DNA of 64,000 bases, taken from NCBI GenBank assembly GCA_026120185.1, contig JANUWF010001165.1:2852001-2916000 (forward strand), read 5' to 3'. Each line of letters begins with the position of its first letter. The first letter of the stretch is position 1. Both the position numbers and the translations under genes were made by a program. The DNA is from Voacanga thouarsii. Its lineage: Eukaryota > Streptophyta > Magnoliopsida > Gentianales > Apocynaceae. Below are positions 23,890 to 35,989 of this stretch, in pieces. Below the pieces are notes generated by a model that worked only from the letters and a program-made list of their open reading frames with translations, searched no databases and had not been told where the DNA came from.

Positions 23890-24485
23890 GAAGAATTTCG
23901 TCCCGAAATTTAGGCATACCTTTATCTCAGATCGGGATACCTCCACTTTACCCACTCTTCTGTTTCCCATGTGGTATCTCACGTGCCATGATGCTCCCAC
24001 TATACCTTTACCATCGGAATCTACTTGTTCCGGAGAGTCTTGATATTTCGGTCTAGAATTTTCATAGGTTTCTCCATATAGCTGAGGTCGGGTTGCAACA
24101 CTAGTGGTTCATCATTCAAAACATGCTCGGGATCAGCATTGTACTTCTTCAGCTGAGACACATGAAATACGTCGTGTATCCCTGTCAACCCATCTGGTAA
24201 ATCCAATCGATACACCACCAGCCCAATTCTCTCATTTATCGAAAATGGTCCTAAATACCTCGGATTTAGCTTCCCACCTTTCAGATGCCTCAGAATTCCT
24301 CTATTCAATGTCAATCTTAGGAACATACTATCTCCTACCTAAAATTCCAACTCTCTTCGCCTATTGTCCGCATAACTCTTTTGTTGGCTCTGAGCTGCTT
24401 TCAACCTTTCCCTGATCAACTCGACTTTGTCCAACATTTCCTAAACACATACTTCTCCAAACTTGCTTATATGGCTGTCCTATAC
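23890..24485 (-). pseudogene. E1 pol C-terminus: integrase tail and chromodomain
   Basis: The minus strand shows the integrase C-terminus in the open stretch 24326-24021: MFLRLTLNRGILRHLKGGKL, IHDVFHVSQLKKYN, KPMKILDRNIKTLRNK. The chromodomain remnant IPMVKV.WEHHGT.DTTWETE and KWRYPDLR then a stop follow, the Tekay/Del chromovirus ending. In-frame TAG codons interrupt the chromodomain twice, at positions where sister element E3 has Gln. The chromodomain would steer insertion to marked chromatin. Upstream pol is missing: the element runs into L2 internal sequence within a CCTATACGGGT repeat at 24479-24489. Confidence 0.9.
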
Positions 24486-25802
24486 GGGTATCTCTCCATT
24501 AGATCTAGATTCTTGTGGTATCCCCATCCTATACGGGTTTACTCCCAGAGTGATGTGATGGGACCCATGATCTCTAATGAGGATCATGATAGAAGCCGTG
24601 GGGCCGTTGGAGCTCCTCTCCCACTTAGTTTTTTAAAACAAGGGTTTTTTTTGAAAAATATCTTTTTGAAAATTTTCATTAAGTTTTCCCTTAATTTAAA
24701 AATAAAATGTCTAAGTCCATAAAAATCTCTATGTCAAGGCTAATATCCTTTGAGAGTTTTTTCCCATGGACTAATTTTATTTAAGTTAAAAATTAATGAT
24801 TTCAAAATTTTTCCAATTAAAACTTTCTAGAGACTTTGGTCTCAAGTTTATTTGACAAAACAATTTTTCTTGTGCCAAACTAAAACAAAATGGCTTTCTA
24901 TTTTAACCTTATAAAAATATCTAAATCCAACATATTTTCTATGTCAAGGATTAAATCCTTTGAGAAAATATCTAATGATTAATTTTTGTTCAAGTTAAAA
25001 TAACCATTTAATTTGTAGAAAAAATGTTTTCCTTGTCAAAAACATTCCCAAAGACTTTCATCTTTGAGAAAACGTGCACATAGGTACCAAAAATAAATAG
25101 CATGCTAGAAAACAATAGATGTTTTCATGCTTTTCTATTTTTTAACCTAAGTGCCCAGATAATAGAATTAAACACATTAAATAATTAATTAATAGACTTG
25201 TTCAATCCTAAAATCCTTTACTAATATTTTTCATGCAAAAATATTCCTTGAATATTAACTATTGCAAAATATTAACTTCACCTGGTATGGACCCCAAAAC
25301 CAAAAGAAAATGCAAGAAAAATTACAAGGAAAAATAAAAAAAATTTCCTTGGTCCACTGCATCCGCCGCACAGAACTAGGGCCCACAAGAAACCATCTTG
25401 CGGACCGGCCTTCCAGACCCTAGACGGCATCGGTTCTAGCACCTCAAACCGGCGCCGGTTCTGGTCTGGACGCCTGATCCTGCAGTTTTTTTTTTCTACG
25501 AATTTCCCTTGTTTTTTTGCATAGCTTCAGGCTTCAATGACTCTCTGATTTCAAATCAAATACAATGAAATCAACCAAAACCAACAATCTCCTATACCCA
25601 TAAACATTGGGCTTACACGATTTTCTATGAAAAATAATAAATTATACATCCCTATACCTCTACCCGTGAGGTTTAATAGAGAATCTATTCATACCAAAAA
25701 TAGCGAAGGATCACAATTTTAATCATACAAATGTGTCTAGTTTTATTCATCTAGATGCATGCTCCCTATATTTTCACAAAACCTTCATGCTTTGATACCA
25801 AT
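24486..25802 (-). mobile_element. LARD L2 internal region, non-coding
   Basis: On the minus strand this follows the L2 PBS and has no gag-pol similarity. The first 250 bp match the plus copy at 56791-57010. A GC-rich block at 25370-25470 follows, then about 800 bp of AT-rich sequence with a diverged ~210-bp tandem repeat (ATGTCAAGG at 24731 and 24941). The far end (24490-24620) has a conserved-looking non-repetitive block. No 3' LTR of L2 follows; the sequence joins E1 pol. Confidence 0.65.
25789..25800 (-). other. Primer-binding site of L2
   Basis: On the minus strand TGGTATCAAAGC differs by one base from the initiator tRNA-Met site and lies two bases past the LTR end. Confidence 0.85.
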
Positions 25803-26166
25803 TGAAGGCATAGGAAGCGGAAAACACAGGGCACGTAGCGAAAGCGAATATAAAAAACTGAAAAAAACAAGAATAGGGGATTCCCGAACAGGGCCAGCGT
25901 TGGCTCTGGTAGCCCTAGCTGGTGCCGATTAGGCTCTATTCGGACTCCGAGGTTAATTTTTTTTTTACCTTTTTTCCTCGTTCTAAGAGTTGGCTGGACT
26001 GGAACATGTACTACTGGGGTAGGTATGTCGGTGGAAACCTCTGGTGCGATTCCTGCAAGTCTCCTACTCCAGTTTTGCATGTAGGTGAACGCCAATCTCT
26101 CGATCTTCCTGTATATGGCCTGCCAAAATCCGTTTGGTGAACAACTACAGACTAAGCAACCTTTTC

Positions 26167-26227
<61 letters not shown>

Positions 26228-27651
26228 GTTTGGCCTTTCTTTCACAGAGAAGAGGCCGTCCCAGAGAATGTGTGTTCTGTCAATAATGTTGTTTCCAATC
26301 ATCCTGTTTAACCTAAATAAAACCCTAGGTTAAACTGGATTGGGCCATTGGACTTTTAGTTTAACCTTTTGGGCTTAATTAATTATTCTAATTAGAACCA
26401 CCCTAATGGCCCAATTAATAATTAATTTTCTAGCCCAAATAAACTAGTCCAATTAATAAGCCTATATTACTTTAGTCCCAGGTTAATATTTAATTATTCA
26501 AATTGGGCCAAAGCCCTATATAATTAATTAACCCACTAAACTAATTTAATTAATTCTCTCTCTCCATGGACCTTTATTTTATTCTAGCCCAATAATTAAA
26601 TTAGGCTACTTAAATAAATAAATTTTATTTAATTTAAGATCAATTCCTTAGGGCATATTTAATTAGGACTCATGGTCTATAGTGGGGACCAAAAGACACA
26701 CCCGCATTGGCTACTAAAGTGACCAAAATACCCTTACCATATAAATAGCTGTATTTTACATTTTAAATCTTTCCTAATATCACCATAAGGAAATATTGAC
26801 CCCAATGACAGTGCTGCGTTATCAAAGTCTCCGACCTACAGGTGTTATGACAAAAATACCCCTCTATACATCATCGTAAATTCAGAGGGGAAGAAGTGTC
26901 CTAACACCTCTCTAAATGACATCTACCATCCTTAGGCCTCTAGTCCAATGATCCACGACTTCCTAGATTATTTTTGCTTTCCAAGCGAGCTACCCTAAAG
27001 CAAACATCCAAGTCATGTTTACTAGGGCCCTGAATATTTAGACAACCACAATGGGCGCTATAGTATAGAAACTATCTTGTACAAGTCTGTCTTAACCAAC
27101 TAGTCACACATACCCAACATGCAAGTATATTAGCCCTACGATAGAACCTCAACTATAGCATATCAAAGCGTATGCTTCCAGTTTTGTCAGACCACCAACT
27201 CATACTCAAGTCGTAGAGTACTAGTCGACGTTGTAGTGGTAGTAGTCTAGGTTTCTACCATATAGTATTTTTAGAAACCACTATTGCAGGTCCTGTTCTA
27301 CGTATTCGAAATACGCTTATGTCATGAAGTGAGTGGACTACTCACTGGCTAAAGGTAAGCTATTCCCCATTTAGAATTCACAACATAATAACCTAGACAT
27401 GATGAGATTCCCATTCTCATCAATTGGTTAAGAACGAATGTTTATGTGTTATGTAACTTGTGATCCATACCTTACTGTGAAAGACCTCCATTCATATGGA
27501 CCACTTACTTAAACATAATGGGTCTTTTCTAAACATAATTGTGCACAAATAAAATTTTAAATTCACAAATAATTTCTAAAAATAAATTCTTTTATTAAAA
27601 TATTCGATTTTTACATCAAAAATCTAGTCTAAAAGGGCATACATCCAAACA
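25803..27651 (-). repeat. LARD L2 LTR (minus)
   Basis: This 1,849-bp LTR reads on the minus strand from TGTTTGGATGTATGCCC at 27651 to TGCCTTCA at 25803, just before the PBS. The plus copy at 50582-56776 has the same order once its insertion is removed (about 1,827 bp). It includes a TC tract on the element strand (26169-26226). The 178-residue ORF across it is a by-product of the microsatellite. L2 abuts E2's LTR-T2 at 27652, so it inserted there. Confidence 0.85.
26169..26226 (-). repeat. (GA)n microsatellite in L2 LTR
   Basis: About 29 perfect GA units, TC on the element strand. Confidence 0.97.
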
Positions 27652-30391
27652 AGTTCATCATTCACATAGGCTCTGCAAAGCCAATCAATTCATTCCATGG
27701 CACACTAGGCCAATGAAACAATTTAAGGGATCAAAAGGTCATTTTCTAAAAGTCAATCTCATCACGAGAGATTATTTTCAAAACCATTGAAACAGGATAA
27801 AGAGTTCTATTCGCATATCAAAACATGTTTCCAAGAGTATTTGAGTCACTTTCCTCGTACCTGATCACAAAAGTCATTTTCCAAGGACATTCGGATCATT
27901 TTACCCATGTTCAATTTCGAAAGACTTTTTGAGGGTATTTAGGCCATTTTACCCTTACCCGATTTGAAAAATATTCAAAAGAGTTCCAATTAGGATATTT
28001 CGGTCATTTACCGAATACTCAATTCCAATGGTTTTCATAAAACATTCCAATAAGGACATTTGGATCATTTTCCAAATCAATTCTAAAAGGAACTCATTTC
28101 AAGAAATTCAGAATTCTAATCCCAAAAGAGGATTGAATTCAAAGTTTCCAAACATATTTCTATAAAATGTTCCAATAAGGGAATTCCAGTCAATTTATGA
28201 ATACTCGATTCCAAAATTTACCATTTTTTGAAAATCCTAAGTATTTAATCTAAAAGGACTAGATTTAAAAATTCATACTCTATACATCCGCAAAGGTTTC
28301 CAAGCCATGTATAAAGTTCATTCAAGTACAAAATGGCATAAAATAATTCTTGCTCAGATAAACCTTAAACATATTCAGGGATTTCCAAAATGGCTTAAAA
28401 CAAAGAATTTCATGGAAAAGTGAAGCACCTTAGGTTTTAAAAGGTTTTAGAAATCTAAGGGACTCACCTTATGTCTTAAGCAACTCTTTCCATTCACAGC
28501 CGTTTAACCTTTATTTCTACCGTTTTTGACGTTCCGTTAGCTGTTTGTCATTAAATCAACACCAAACATCATTTTCAGGTCAATTTGTGTTCAGCCAAAA
28601 GTAGCCAACAGTTAGCTGACGTGACCGATGGGTAACCGACGTTTAGCTGAGGGGGGCCGACGATTGGCCGACTGTTAAGGAAAATGCTCAATTTTCGTTC
28701 TTGTCGTTTGTTCGATTCTTTCATTTTCCTTTTTCCCAAATCCTCCCTCCCTTCATAAAAAAGGTATTCAATTCATATTTTCCCAATTATTTCATCCAAA
28801 ATCACACAATTAATCACCCTTAAAATCGTCCATGTTCCAAGAAAATTTATGAAATTTTGCTGTTTTGACACATGATTTTGTTTTGGACATATCTTTCAAT
28901 CTAGAACTCCAATTTGGCTGAATGATATACCAAAATGACCGTAAGACTCTAAAATTTAATTCTGAGTTGGTCCTTATTAGAGTTATAGTCCCTGTGACTC
29001 GTAAATGGGCAAAAACAGCCCCAGTAGTTTTCTGGTTTTTAGTCCATTTTCACAAAACAAATTCACCTACTTGTGCTTCTTGATTCATAGCACCTATATA
29101 ACCCTTAGTCCACTTCATTTCCCTTCAAACAACCTTAATTCTTCCAGTTTTTAGGTTCAAGAAAGCCACTAAGTTCTTATGCAAATAACATACAATTAAT
29201 AGCAATGTAAAAAAAAAAAAAACAATCATAATCCATTTTCTTTAACGTTTAACCCCGTTTTTATCCCAACTCTACCACCTTTCTTCTCAATCATGAACAA
29301 CCCTTTAAATCACCATTAAAATACCCTTATTTACCATACAAAATATAGCCTATAAATCCTTTATCCAACCAGTACACACACTTGCACACACAAAGTCTCA
29401 CATAGTACACAATAATCATTTTAATCATCACAAATCTCACGTTTTCATGTTAAAATTCATATCAAAACGACCACTGTAATGAAATCTACAACTTCAATTC
29501 TTGAAGTATAGGACTTTACCTTGTGTATAAGGTGTTCTAGCTTGAATTTGCTCCAAGAATCTCCAACTTCTTCAAGAACAATATTTTCTCTCTCTTTTTC
29601 CAAATTTTCTTGATTTTTCCTTGCCTTTTCTTCCTTATTTCTTCCTCCCTTCTTCTTTTACGGTCTTGGCTAGTTTCTTCCCTAAATCCACCGCCATTCT
29701 TGGTCAAAATAATGACCAATAGGATTTTGCTCAATTAAATGAATGGTGGCTACTTTACACGTGTCGCGATCTCATTTTTCCCCCCGCATTTTCCTTAATT
29801 ATTTTACAAAGCTTATTTAAGAAGTCTTGCATGCATTAATATTTCAATCATCCTCTTATTATTTGACACTTTTCGTTGTCCACCAATCACAAGAAGCCAC
29901 ACGTCCCATTTTCAACTGCATTTTCCTATTTTCTTCAGAAATGGCCAAAATCGGGTTCGTAACGAAAAAATATTTTATTTCACCATTCACCTCCAAAAAT
30001 TTCACCGAATCTATTGGTAACACTTAAATTCTTCAATTCCTTCTCTACTTGGTCAAATTGGTGGTCAAAGTCACGGGCGTGCTTAATATGATGAAAATGC
30101 CCCCGATACCCCGGATAGTATAATGCACACCAAAACGTGCATCTCATCGCCCTGATCAATTTCTTTTTTCAGAGTACCCTAAAATTCTTATTTTGTTAAT
30201 AATAATAGCCTTCCAAAAATTTAGAGTACGGGTAGAACGTATCCAATAATTACATCTAGGTCCTGACAAAATTTTATTCCACCAAAATATTTGCCTTATT
30301 ACACCGATCAACTTTTGTTCTGGACATCGGTACAAATTCTCATCCTAGTACCAATAGTAGCCAATCGAAAGTATAAAGGTGGGATGTTACA
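27652..30391 (-). repeat. E2 3' LTR (LTR-T2), partial
   Basis: It starts TGTAACATCCCACC on the minus strand at 30391 and aligns through about 2.7 kb with the plus-strand LTR-T2 (13064-20300), including the CpG word cluster, the degenerate tandem repeat and a donor-like AAG|GTGAGT (28468/28467). The last ~1.1 kb of the LTR is absent, since L2 starts at 27651 and the rest is not found beyond it. The sequence is non-coding. Confidence 0.85.
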
Positions 30392-30405
30392 CCCTCCCCT
30401 CCTTA
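30392..30405 (-). other. Polypurine tract of E2
   Basis: On the minus strand a purine run (reverse of CCCTCCCCTCCTTA) immediately precedes the LTR start. Confidence 0.8.
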
Positions 30406-31455
30406 CAAAAAATTTCGTCCTCAAAATTGGCTTACACTTGGAATAAATCTGGATACTGTTTCAACATCCTTGCTTTTGTTTTTCCCAAGTTGCATCTTAT
30501 ATAGGATGATGATTCCACGATACTTGAACAAGTGGATTTTTCTCATTCTGCAATTCCTTTTCAATATACTCCAAGATTTTAATAGGCTTTTCCCCATTCT
30601 TCAATCTTAGAGTCAATTCAATGGGTTCTTCATTCAAAATACGGGCAGGATCAGACACATACTTTCGAAGTTAGGATACATAAAATATGCCGTGAATAAC
30701 TTGAAGTTCTACTGGTAACTCCAAATCGATAGGCTACTTTCCCAATCCTCTCGACAATAGGGTAGGGTCCAGTGTCTTTTCTTATTCTTTGATTCCCAAT
30801 TGTCGTTGTAGAGCTAACTTCAAGAATACATTATCCCCTTCAATAAATTCCAAATCTCTCCCACGTCAATCCAAATAACTTTTTTGTCTACTTTGCCCTA
30901 CTTCTAACTTCGTTTTGATCATCTCTACAGCCTATCGGACATTTTCAAGATCAAAAGCATCTTGTTCGCCTGTTCTCAGTCCTAAAATTTCCCAATATAA
31001 TGGGAACTGCCATTTTCTTCTATATAAAGCTTCAAACGGGGCCATTCCAATTCGTATGCAGATTTTGCATACATTAAATTATCAATCCCCTTAGTTTCAA
31101 AATCCAAAGCATATGCCCTCAACATGTCTTTTAAAGCTCTATTCACTCGTTTTGTCTGTTCATCTGTTTGTAGGTGCGCTGTTGCACTGAATTTTAATGT
31201 TGTCCTGTATCTCTCCTAGAACTTAGTCCAAAATTTCGGAGTAAATCTGGGGTCTTGGTCAGGCACAATACTAGGGGGTACTCCATGAAGTCTGATTACT
31301 TCTTCCATATAGATTTTATTTAGCATTTTTAGAGAATCCCGTTGAGAGCTAGTGATGAAATGGGCGAACTTAGTCAATCGATCCACTATCACCCATATCC
31401 TATCTCGATGTCCTACTGCCACAGGCAATTGTGTAATGAAATCTAGAGTAATTTC
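30406..31455 (-). pseudogene. E2 integrase C-terminal half and chromodomain, broken
   Basis: The minus-strand open stretch 31428-31216 holds the integrase core (HRDRIWVIVDRLTKFAHFI, VRLHGVPPSIVPDQDPRFTP). The usual catalytic SD.DPRF Ser-Asp is PD here, so Asp is kept. Further on, the C-terminal region and chromodomain read KPIKILEYI then NPLVQVSWNHHPI and DATWEKQ, with a stop in the chromodomain. Frames shift several times. The element is a Tekay/Del chromovirus related to E1/E3, but its LTR is clearly different. The coding continues at 38351 beyond an inserted LTR-T1. Confidence 0.88.
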
Positions 31456-31699
31456 TGTGAAACCGCAGTTGAAACCAACCTTAAAGTAAGGGGGTTGGGA
31501 TGCATATCATGTTTTATTGCATGTATAGATATATTTTTATATGATTTTATGTGCTTTGGATATGTGATTGGTAGCCTAGATGGCTTAGTTGTACTTGTGG
31601 AGTAAGATGGGCAAAATGGTAATTTTTGCCTGAGGTGAAAAGAGGGAGATAACTTGAGGATTAAATAGGAAAAATATTTGGGAGAGAAAATAAGAACAA

Positions 31700-31773
31700 G
31701 AGTTGTTGTAGTTTAGTGGTTAGAGCTTTGGAATTAATCCTTGAGGTCTAGAGTTCAAATTCCATCATTGGAG
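31700..31773 (+). repeat. tRNA-like A/B-box module in L1d
   Basis: AGTTTAGTGGTTAGAGC followed by GAGTTCAAATTCC, 244 bp from the LTR start. Confidence 0.6.
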
Positions 31774-33186
31774 TTTTAGCATGATTAAATTTTATTTTTG
31801 TGTAGGAAGGCTATATTTCAGTCCTTGCATGATTTAGTGAAGAGTAGGAGTGTTGTCGTAGGGGAGACATGATAGGAAAGTCCTAATCCTACTCTTATAC
31901 CCTACAAAAAAATTCTAAGGGTTTCATACCCTTCTTGAGCTTTCCTTAATTCTAAATCAATTAGGTTGATTAATTTGTTCAAGCCAATTTCATTCCAAAA
32001 AATTCCAGCAAGGTTCTGTGAGATTTAGGTTTTGAAAATGGCTATGAAAAAGTCATCTTGTAGGCTGAAAATGGCGAGGAGTAGGGGAAGGTTCCCAAGA
32101 GAATTAATCTCCATGGTTGAACCTTCAAACTCCAACCTGAGTATATTCATCTTGATCATGTAGGAATCTGGAATTTTTCCAGCTTCTTGTTCAGTTCAAG
32201 TGTCAAAATTTTTAGCCATCATTCCCTCACAAATACAACCAGAAAATAGCCCTCTTGACCAGCTTGAAGCCTGAAATTATAAGGCCAAAATCGGACTGCA
32301 CAAATGCTGTGCAAACCAGAACATTTTCTGGACAACTTTCGCAGTTTTGGTGATCCAAAACCAAGCTGTTTCTTCCAGTTTTTCACCCAGCATCTTAGCC
32401 ATGTTTTTCCTCCGTAAAGAAGGCTGGAAAGCAGCCTTGAAAGACCTCTGAATACCCCTTCAAATCTTCTGCAAGCTGACTGGAAAATGGCAGAAAAATC
32501 TACCCAGGAATTCCAACAAACTTGCGAAAAAGCTGAACAGAATTTTCCAGCTTTGTTCCTTCTTCAGCCATGTCCGAAACCTCCACCATTTTTATGTACA
32601 AACTCCTCTTGAACAGCCATGAACTGAGCTCCATCATCTTCCCCAGCATTCTGCTCTAAAACCAGTCCATGGCTGCTTCTAAAATATCTCCATCAATTAC
32701 TCCAATCAAGCCATTGATTAAAGACTAAAATTCCAGCAAACACATTTAGTAAACTACCATAAATCATCCCTTAACCAACCAGAAATCCCTTCACCTTTGT
32801 ACTGCATATTTTCAGCCACTATTAAGCTCCTTCAAACAACTTTCATTCCAGCAAAAATCACAGACAAACAACCAGCCATTGGAGCTTCCAAAAGCACTCC
32901 ATTGACCAAGATCTTCCTACCATATTTCGTTTCCAAAATTGATTTTCGATAATATTCTTTTTGGATTTCAAACAACCTACTTTCCTTTTCCTTTCAAACC
33001 AGAAAATTCAGTTGCCAAAACCCCTCAAGCAATTCAGCCACCCTAATCCCACAGAATTTTGACCAGCTCTTCCTCAATCCTCTCCATTCTCTTCAACCTT
33101 CAAGAACACCAAGAACACCTACTAACCTTCTCTCGCCTAAGGCCACCAAAACTACTTCAATCTTCTTCTTCTTCTTCTTCCACTTC

Positions 33187-33210
33187 AAAAAAAAAAAAAA
33201 AAAAAAAAAA
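33187..33210 (+). repeat. Poly(A) run in L1d
   Basis: Twenty-four consecutive A within the LTR. No equivalent is seen in L1c or L1e, so it is a local expansion. Confidence 0.95.
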
Positions 33211-33286
33211 CTCTAGATTGTACCTACTTACTCCTGTGAATCCATTCCTACCACTTTTAACATCAAACTCGAAAATCAAGCCCATT

Positions 33287-35943
33287 CATTTGGATAAAAA
33301 AAAATAGTATTTTCGAGAAGGCCAAGAACACCTTCAAGGTAAGCATGATCAATCGATTCCATCTTCACTCATCTTCAAATCCTAATGAATATATGTATAC
33401 GTAAGCATACTAATAAACTCTCCTTTTCTCTTTTCTCTCTCTTTCTCTCTTGGCCGAATGCTCTCTCTCTCTCTTGGCTGAATGGTGACTTCAACCATGG
33501 CCATATTCTCACCTTTTCTCTTGGACGGATTAAGTCCTGTAAGAATAAGGATTCCTTTGAAACTACCCCAAGGTAGTCATCAATCAAGTAAGCCTCTTCA
33601 ACCTTCTCTTTAAATTCTAGATTCATTCTCTATGATGATATTGGAAGGAGATGGATTACGATTAGGGTTTGAGCATGTGTTGTTGTGAAGGAGTTGATAT
33701 TGAAGCATGAATAAATGTGTTTGTATGATGGAGATGGGATTGATGCATGAGATGATTTGTCTTGGTTGATTGTATGGCATTTTTAGGGTTTGTTACATGT
33801 CTTCATGTCGTGAGTGGTTTATGTGATCAATCATATTAGAGATTATGTCACATTTGGTGAATAAGGTTATGTTCATGTATTTTTGTTAAAGCCATGAATA
33901 TGTTTATGTTAGTAGAGTTTGGATCATGCCTTGGTAAATTTAGATCCATGCCTTTATTCATGATTTGGTTGTTTTGATGAATTGGTGTGGAGTGTATGTT
34001 CATGATTATGGTTAACAATAGAAATATGATCATGACCTTGTTGTCCCTAAGCTAATTTTATTTCATTAATAAAATGATTATTGCTATATTTTCTTCTAGT
34101 GAATTTCAAAAACCCTAGGAAAATGTGGGTTTGGTCTCTTATATTAAATAATGATATGCTAGTCAAATAAATGATAACTTTTATTAAAGAAATAAAATAT
34201 ATAGACATTATGTAAAATAAGAATATCAAATAAAGCCTTTTTCATAAATAATCATAATATGTAAAATATTAATGTGGTAAGTCTTATATATTCATAAATA
34301 CTATTAAAATTTATTTATTAGATGTTAATCAAAACTTATTAAAATTTACTTACATCTAATTCTAGCTGCCAATTATTTTCTAACAATTAATTATTACTAG
34401 ATTATTATTTTACATAATACTATCTAGGACCTAGGACCCTTAATCAAATAAACCCTAATTTATTTTTTGCAAGATTTAAACTTCCCACTTATTGTACCTA
34501 TTTTCCCAAACTCTAGTTATTTTAATATCGAGCTAGATTTATTTTATAAACCATTTTATTTATTTATCTAGCCTTAGAGCTCGGGACACTAGGGTCATGG
34601 TTGTAGTAAGTTGAGCTAGGTTTATTTGTGAAAGTGAATTTTAGCTTGAGTTTAACTATGGCTTATATTTACCCCAGGCGGGGTTAAGTCAGCTGTTGGA
34701 GACCTTTGTTTTATCTCGAGCTAAGGATCAGGTAAGCTCCTGCATAAAACTTGTTGTTGCAAAAAGTTATTATGGCAAGCTAAACCCGAAGTTTGTGAAC
34801 ACTAATTTGGTAAAGGCAATTAGGGACTGTTTCCTTTCTTGTTTCTATCAAACCAATTATTTGAAAATCAGCAAACAATTTTATTCAAACACTAAACTGT
34901 TTCTAAACTGATTTTGACAAAGACTTTAGAAATCCTTAATTGCCATTTACAAGTGATACTATGTTTCATTCATTTTCCTAAGTGGGATATATATATTACG
35001 TTAAGTACTCAATAAAGGTAGGCTAGTAGCACTAGTTTTGAAGAGCAAGTGTGAGTCTTTTGGTAAGAGGCCACCTCCAGAAGATAAATTCAACTTAGAG
35101 AAACGTCAGTACTACTTAGTCATGCCGGTCCGAGCTAATAGTTTCTAGTCATGTGGACTATGTGTTGCTGGAATGGACAACCTGTTTTGTTTGGGTGTAG
35201 AGAAAGAGGAGAATCTTACCCGGTAGGCCGATCACCTACCTTTTGTCAGTCTACACAAAGTGTGGCATTTTGACCGTTGTATGGTTGTGGGGCCCAACGT
35301 GTGGTAACCCATGACCACCTTTTGAGTGGTTGATTTTATTGAACATGTATGAGTGGAAAAGCCAATATGCCACTCTTGATTTTGACTATTGTTTATTGCT
35401 TGCTAGTATTTCTCTTATGAAGATTTTATTCTTTGTATTCACGAACTGTTTTCACTGGACACTCAAAGCACACACGGGCTTACTGAGATTTATCTCATCT
35501 CCCTTTTTACCTTGATTTTAGGTCGATCTTGCTGTGGGGATGAGTAGCTAGTGTTGTCTGCCTTAGAAGAGATTTTGTTATCTGTTTTTATGTAATGCTT
35601 TGGGGAAGTTGAGAGTGAATAGTTTTTTTTTTATGGATTTGTTTTGAATTCTTGAATTATAATAAGTTTTAAGTTTAAAGTATTATTTTTATTCTATTAT
35701 TTTGATTGTGTGACCTAGTTATAAAGTCCCCTTATCCTTTAGATGGGGCGATATCCCCGGCCCTGCCGGGCCTAGTTAGTGGGGTGTTACTATTTCACTC
35801 CATTTGGATAAAAAAAAAACCAGTATTTTCGAGAAGGCCAAGAACACCTTCAAGGTAAGCATGATCAATCGATTCCATCTTCACTCATCTTCAACTCCTA
35901 ATGAATATATGCATATATAAATATACTAATGAACTCTCCTTTT

Positions 35944-35989
<46 letters not shown>

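Larger units (their letters stand above)
31456..35791 (+). mobile_element. Solo LTR-T1, copy L1d
   Basis: This complete 4,336-bp LTR starts TGTGAAACCGCAG and ends GGGGTGTTACT (usual A changed to T). It is inserted in E2 integrase with target duplication ATTTC at 31451-31455. The matching ATTTC is found twice, at 35792-35796 and 38351-38355, because the LTR's 3' part plus flank was later duplicated. Removing the insert restores continuous integrase reading W.W.EITLDFIT. Donor-like TTCAAG|GTAAGC is at 33338/33339 and acceptor-like TTTTAG|GTCGATC at 35521/35522. Confidence 0.92.

Noticed and set aside
25766..26302. 178-codon minus ORF, the longest in the window, with a Ser-Leu run
   Set aside because: It is held open by a GA/TC microsatellite inside the L2 LTR; the plus-strand relative (55545-56776) does not keep the frame.
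29537..29734. Lys/Arg-rich minus ORF near the LTR-T2 start
   Set aside because: It is translated purine-rich DNA; the sister LTR at about 13740-13900 is similar in composition but does not conserve the protein.
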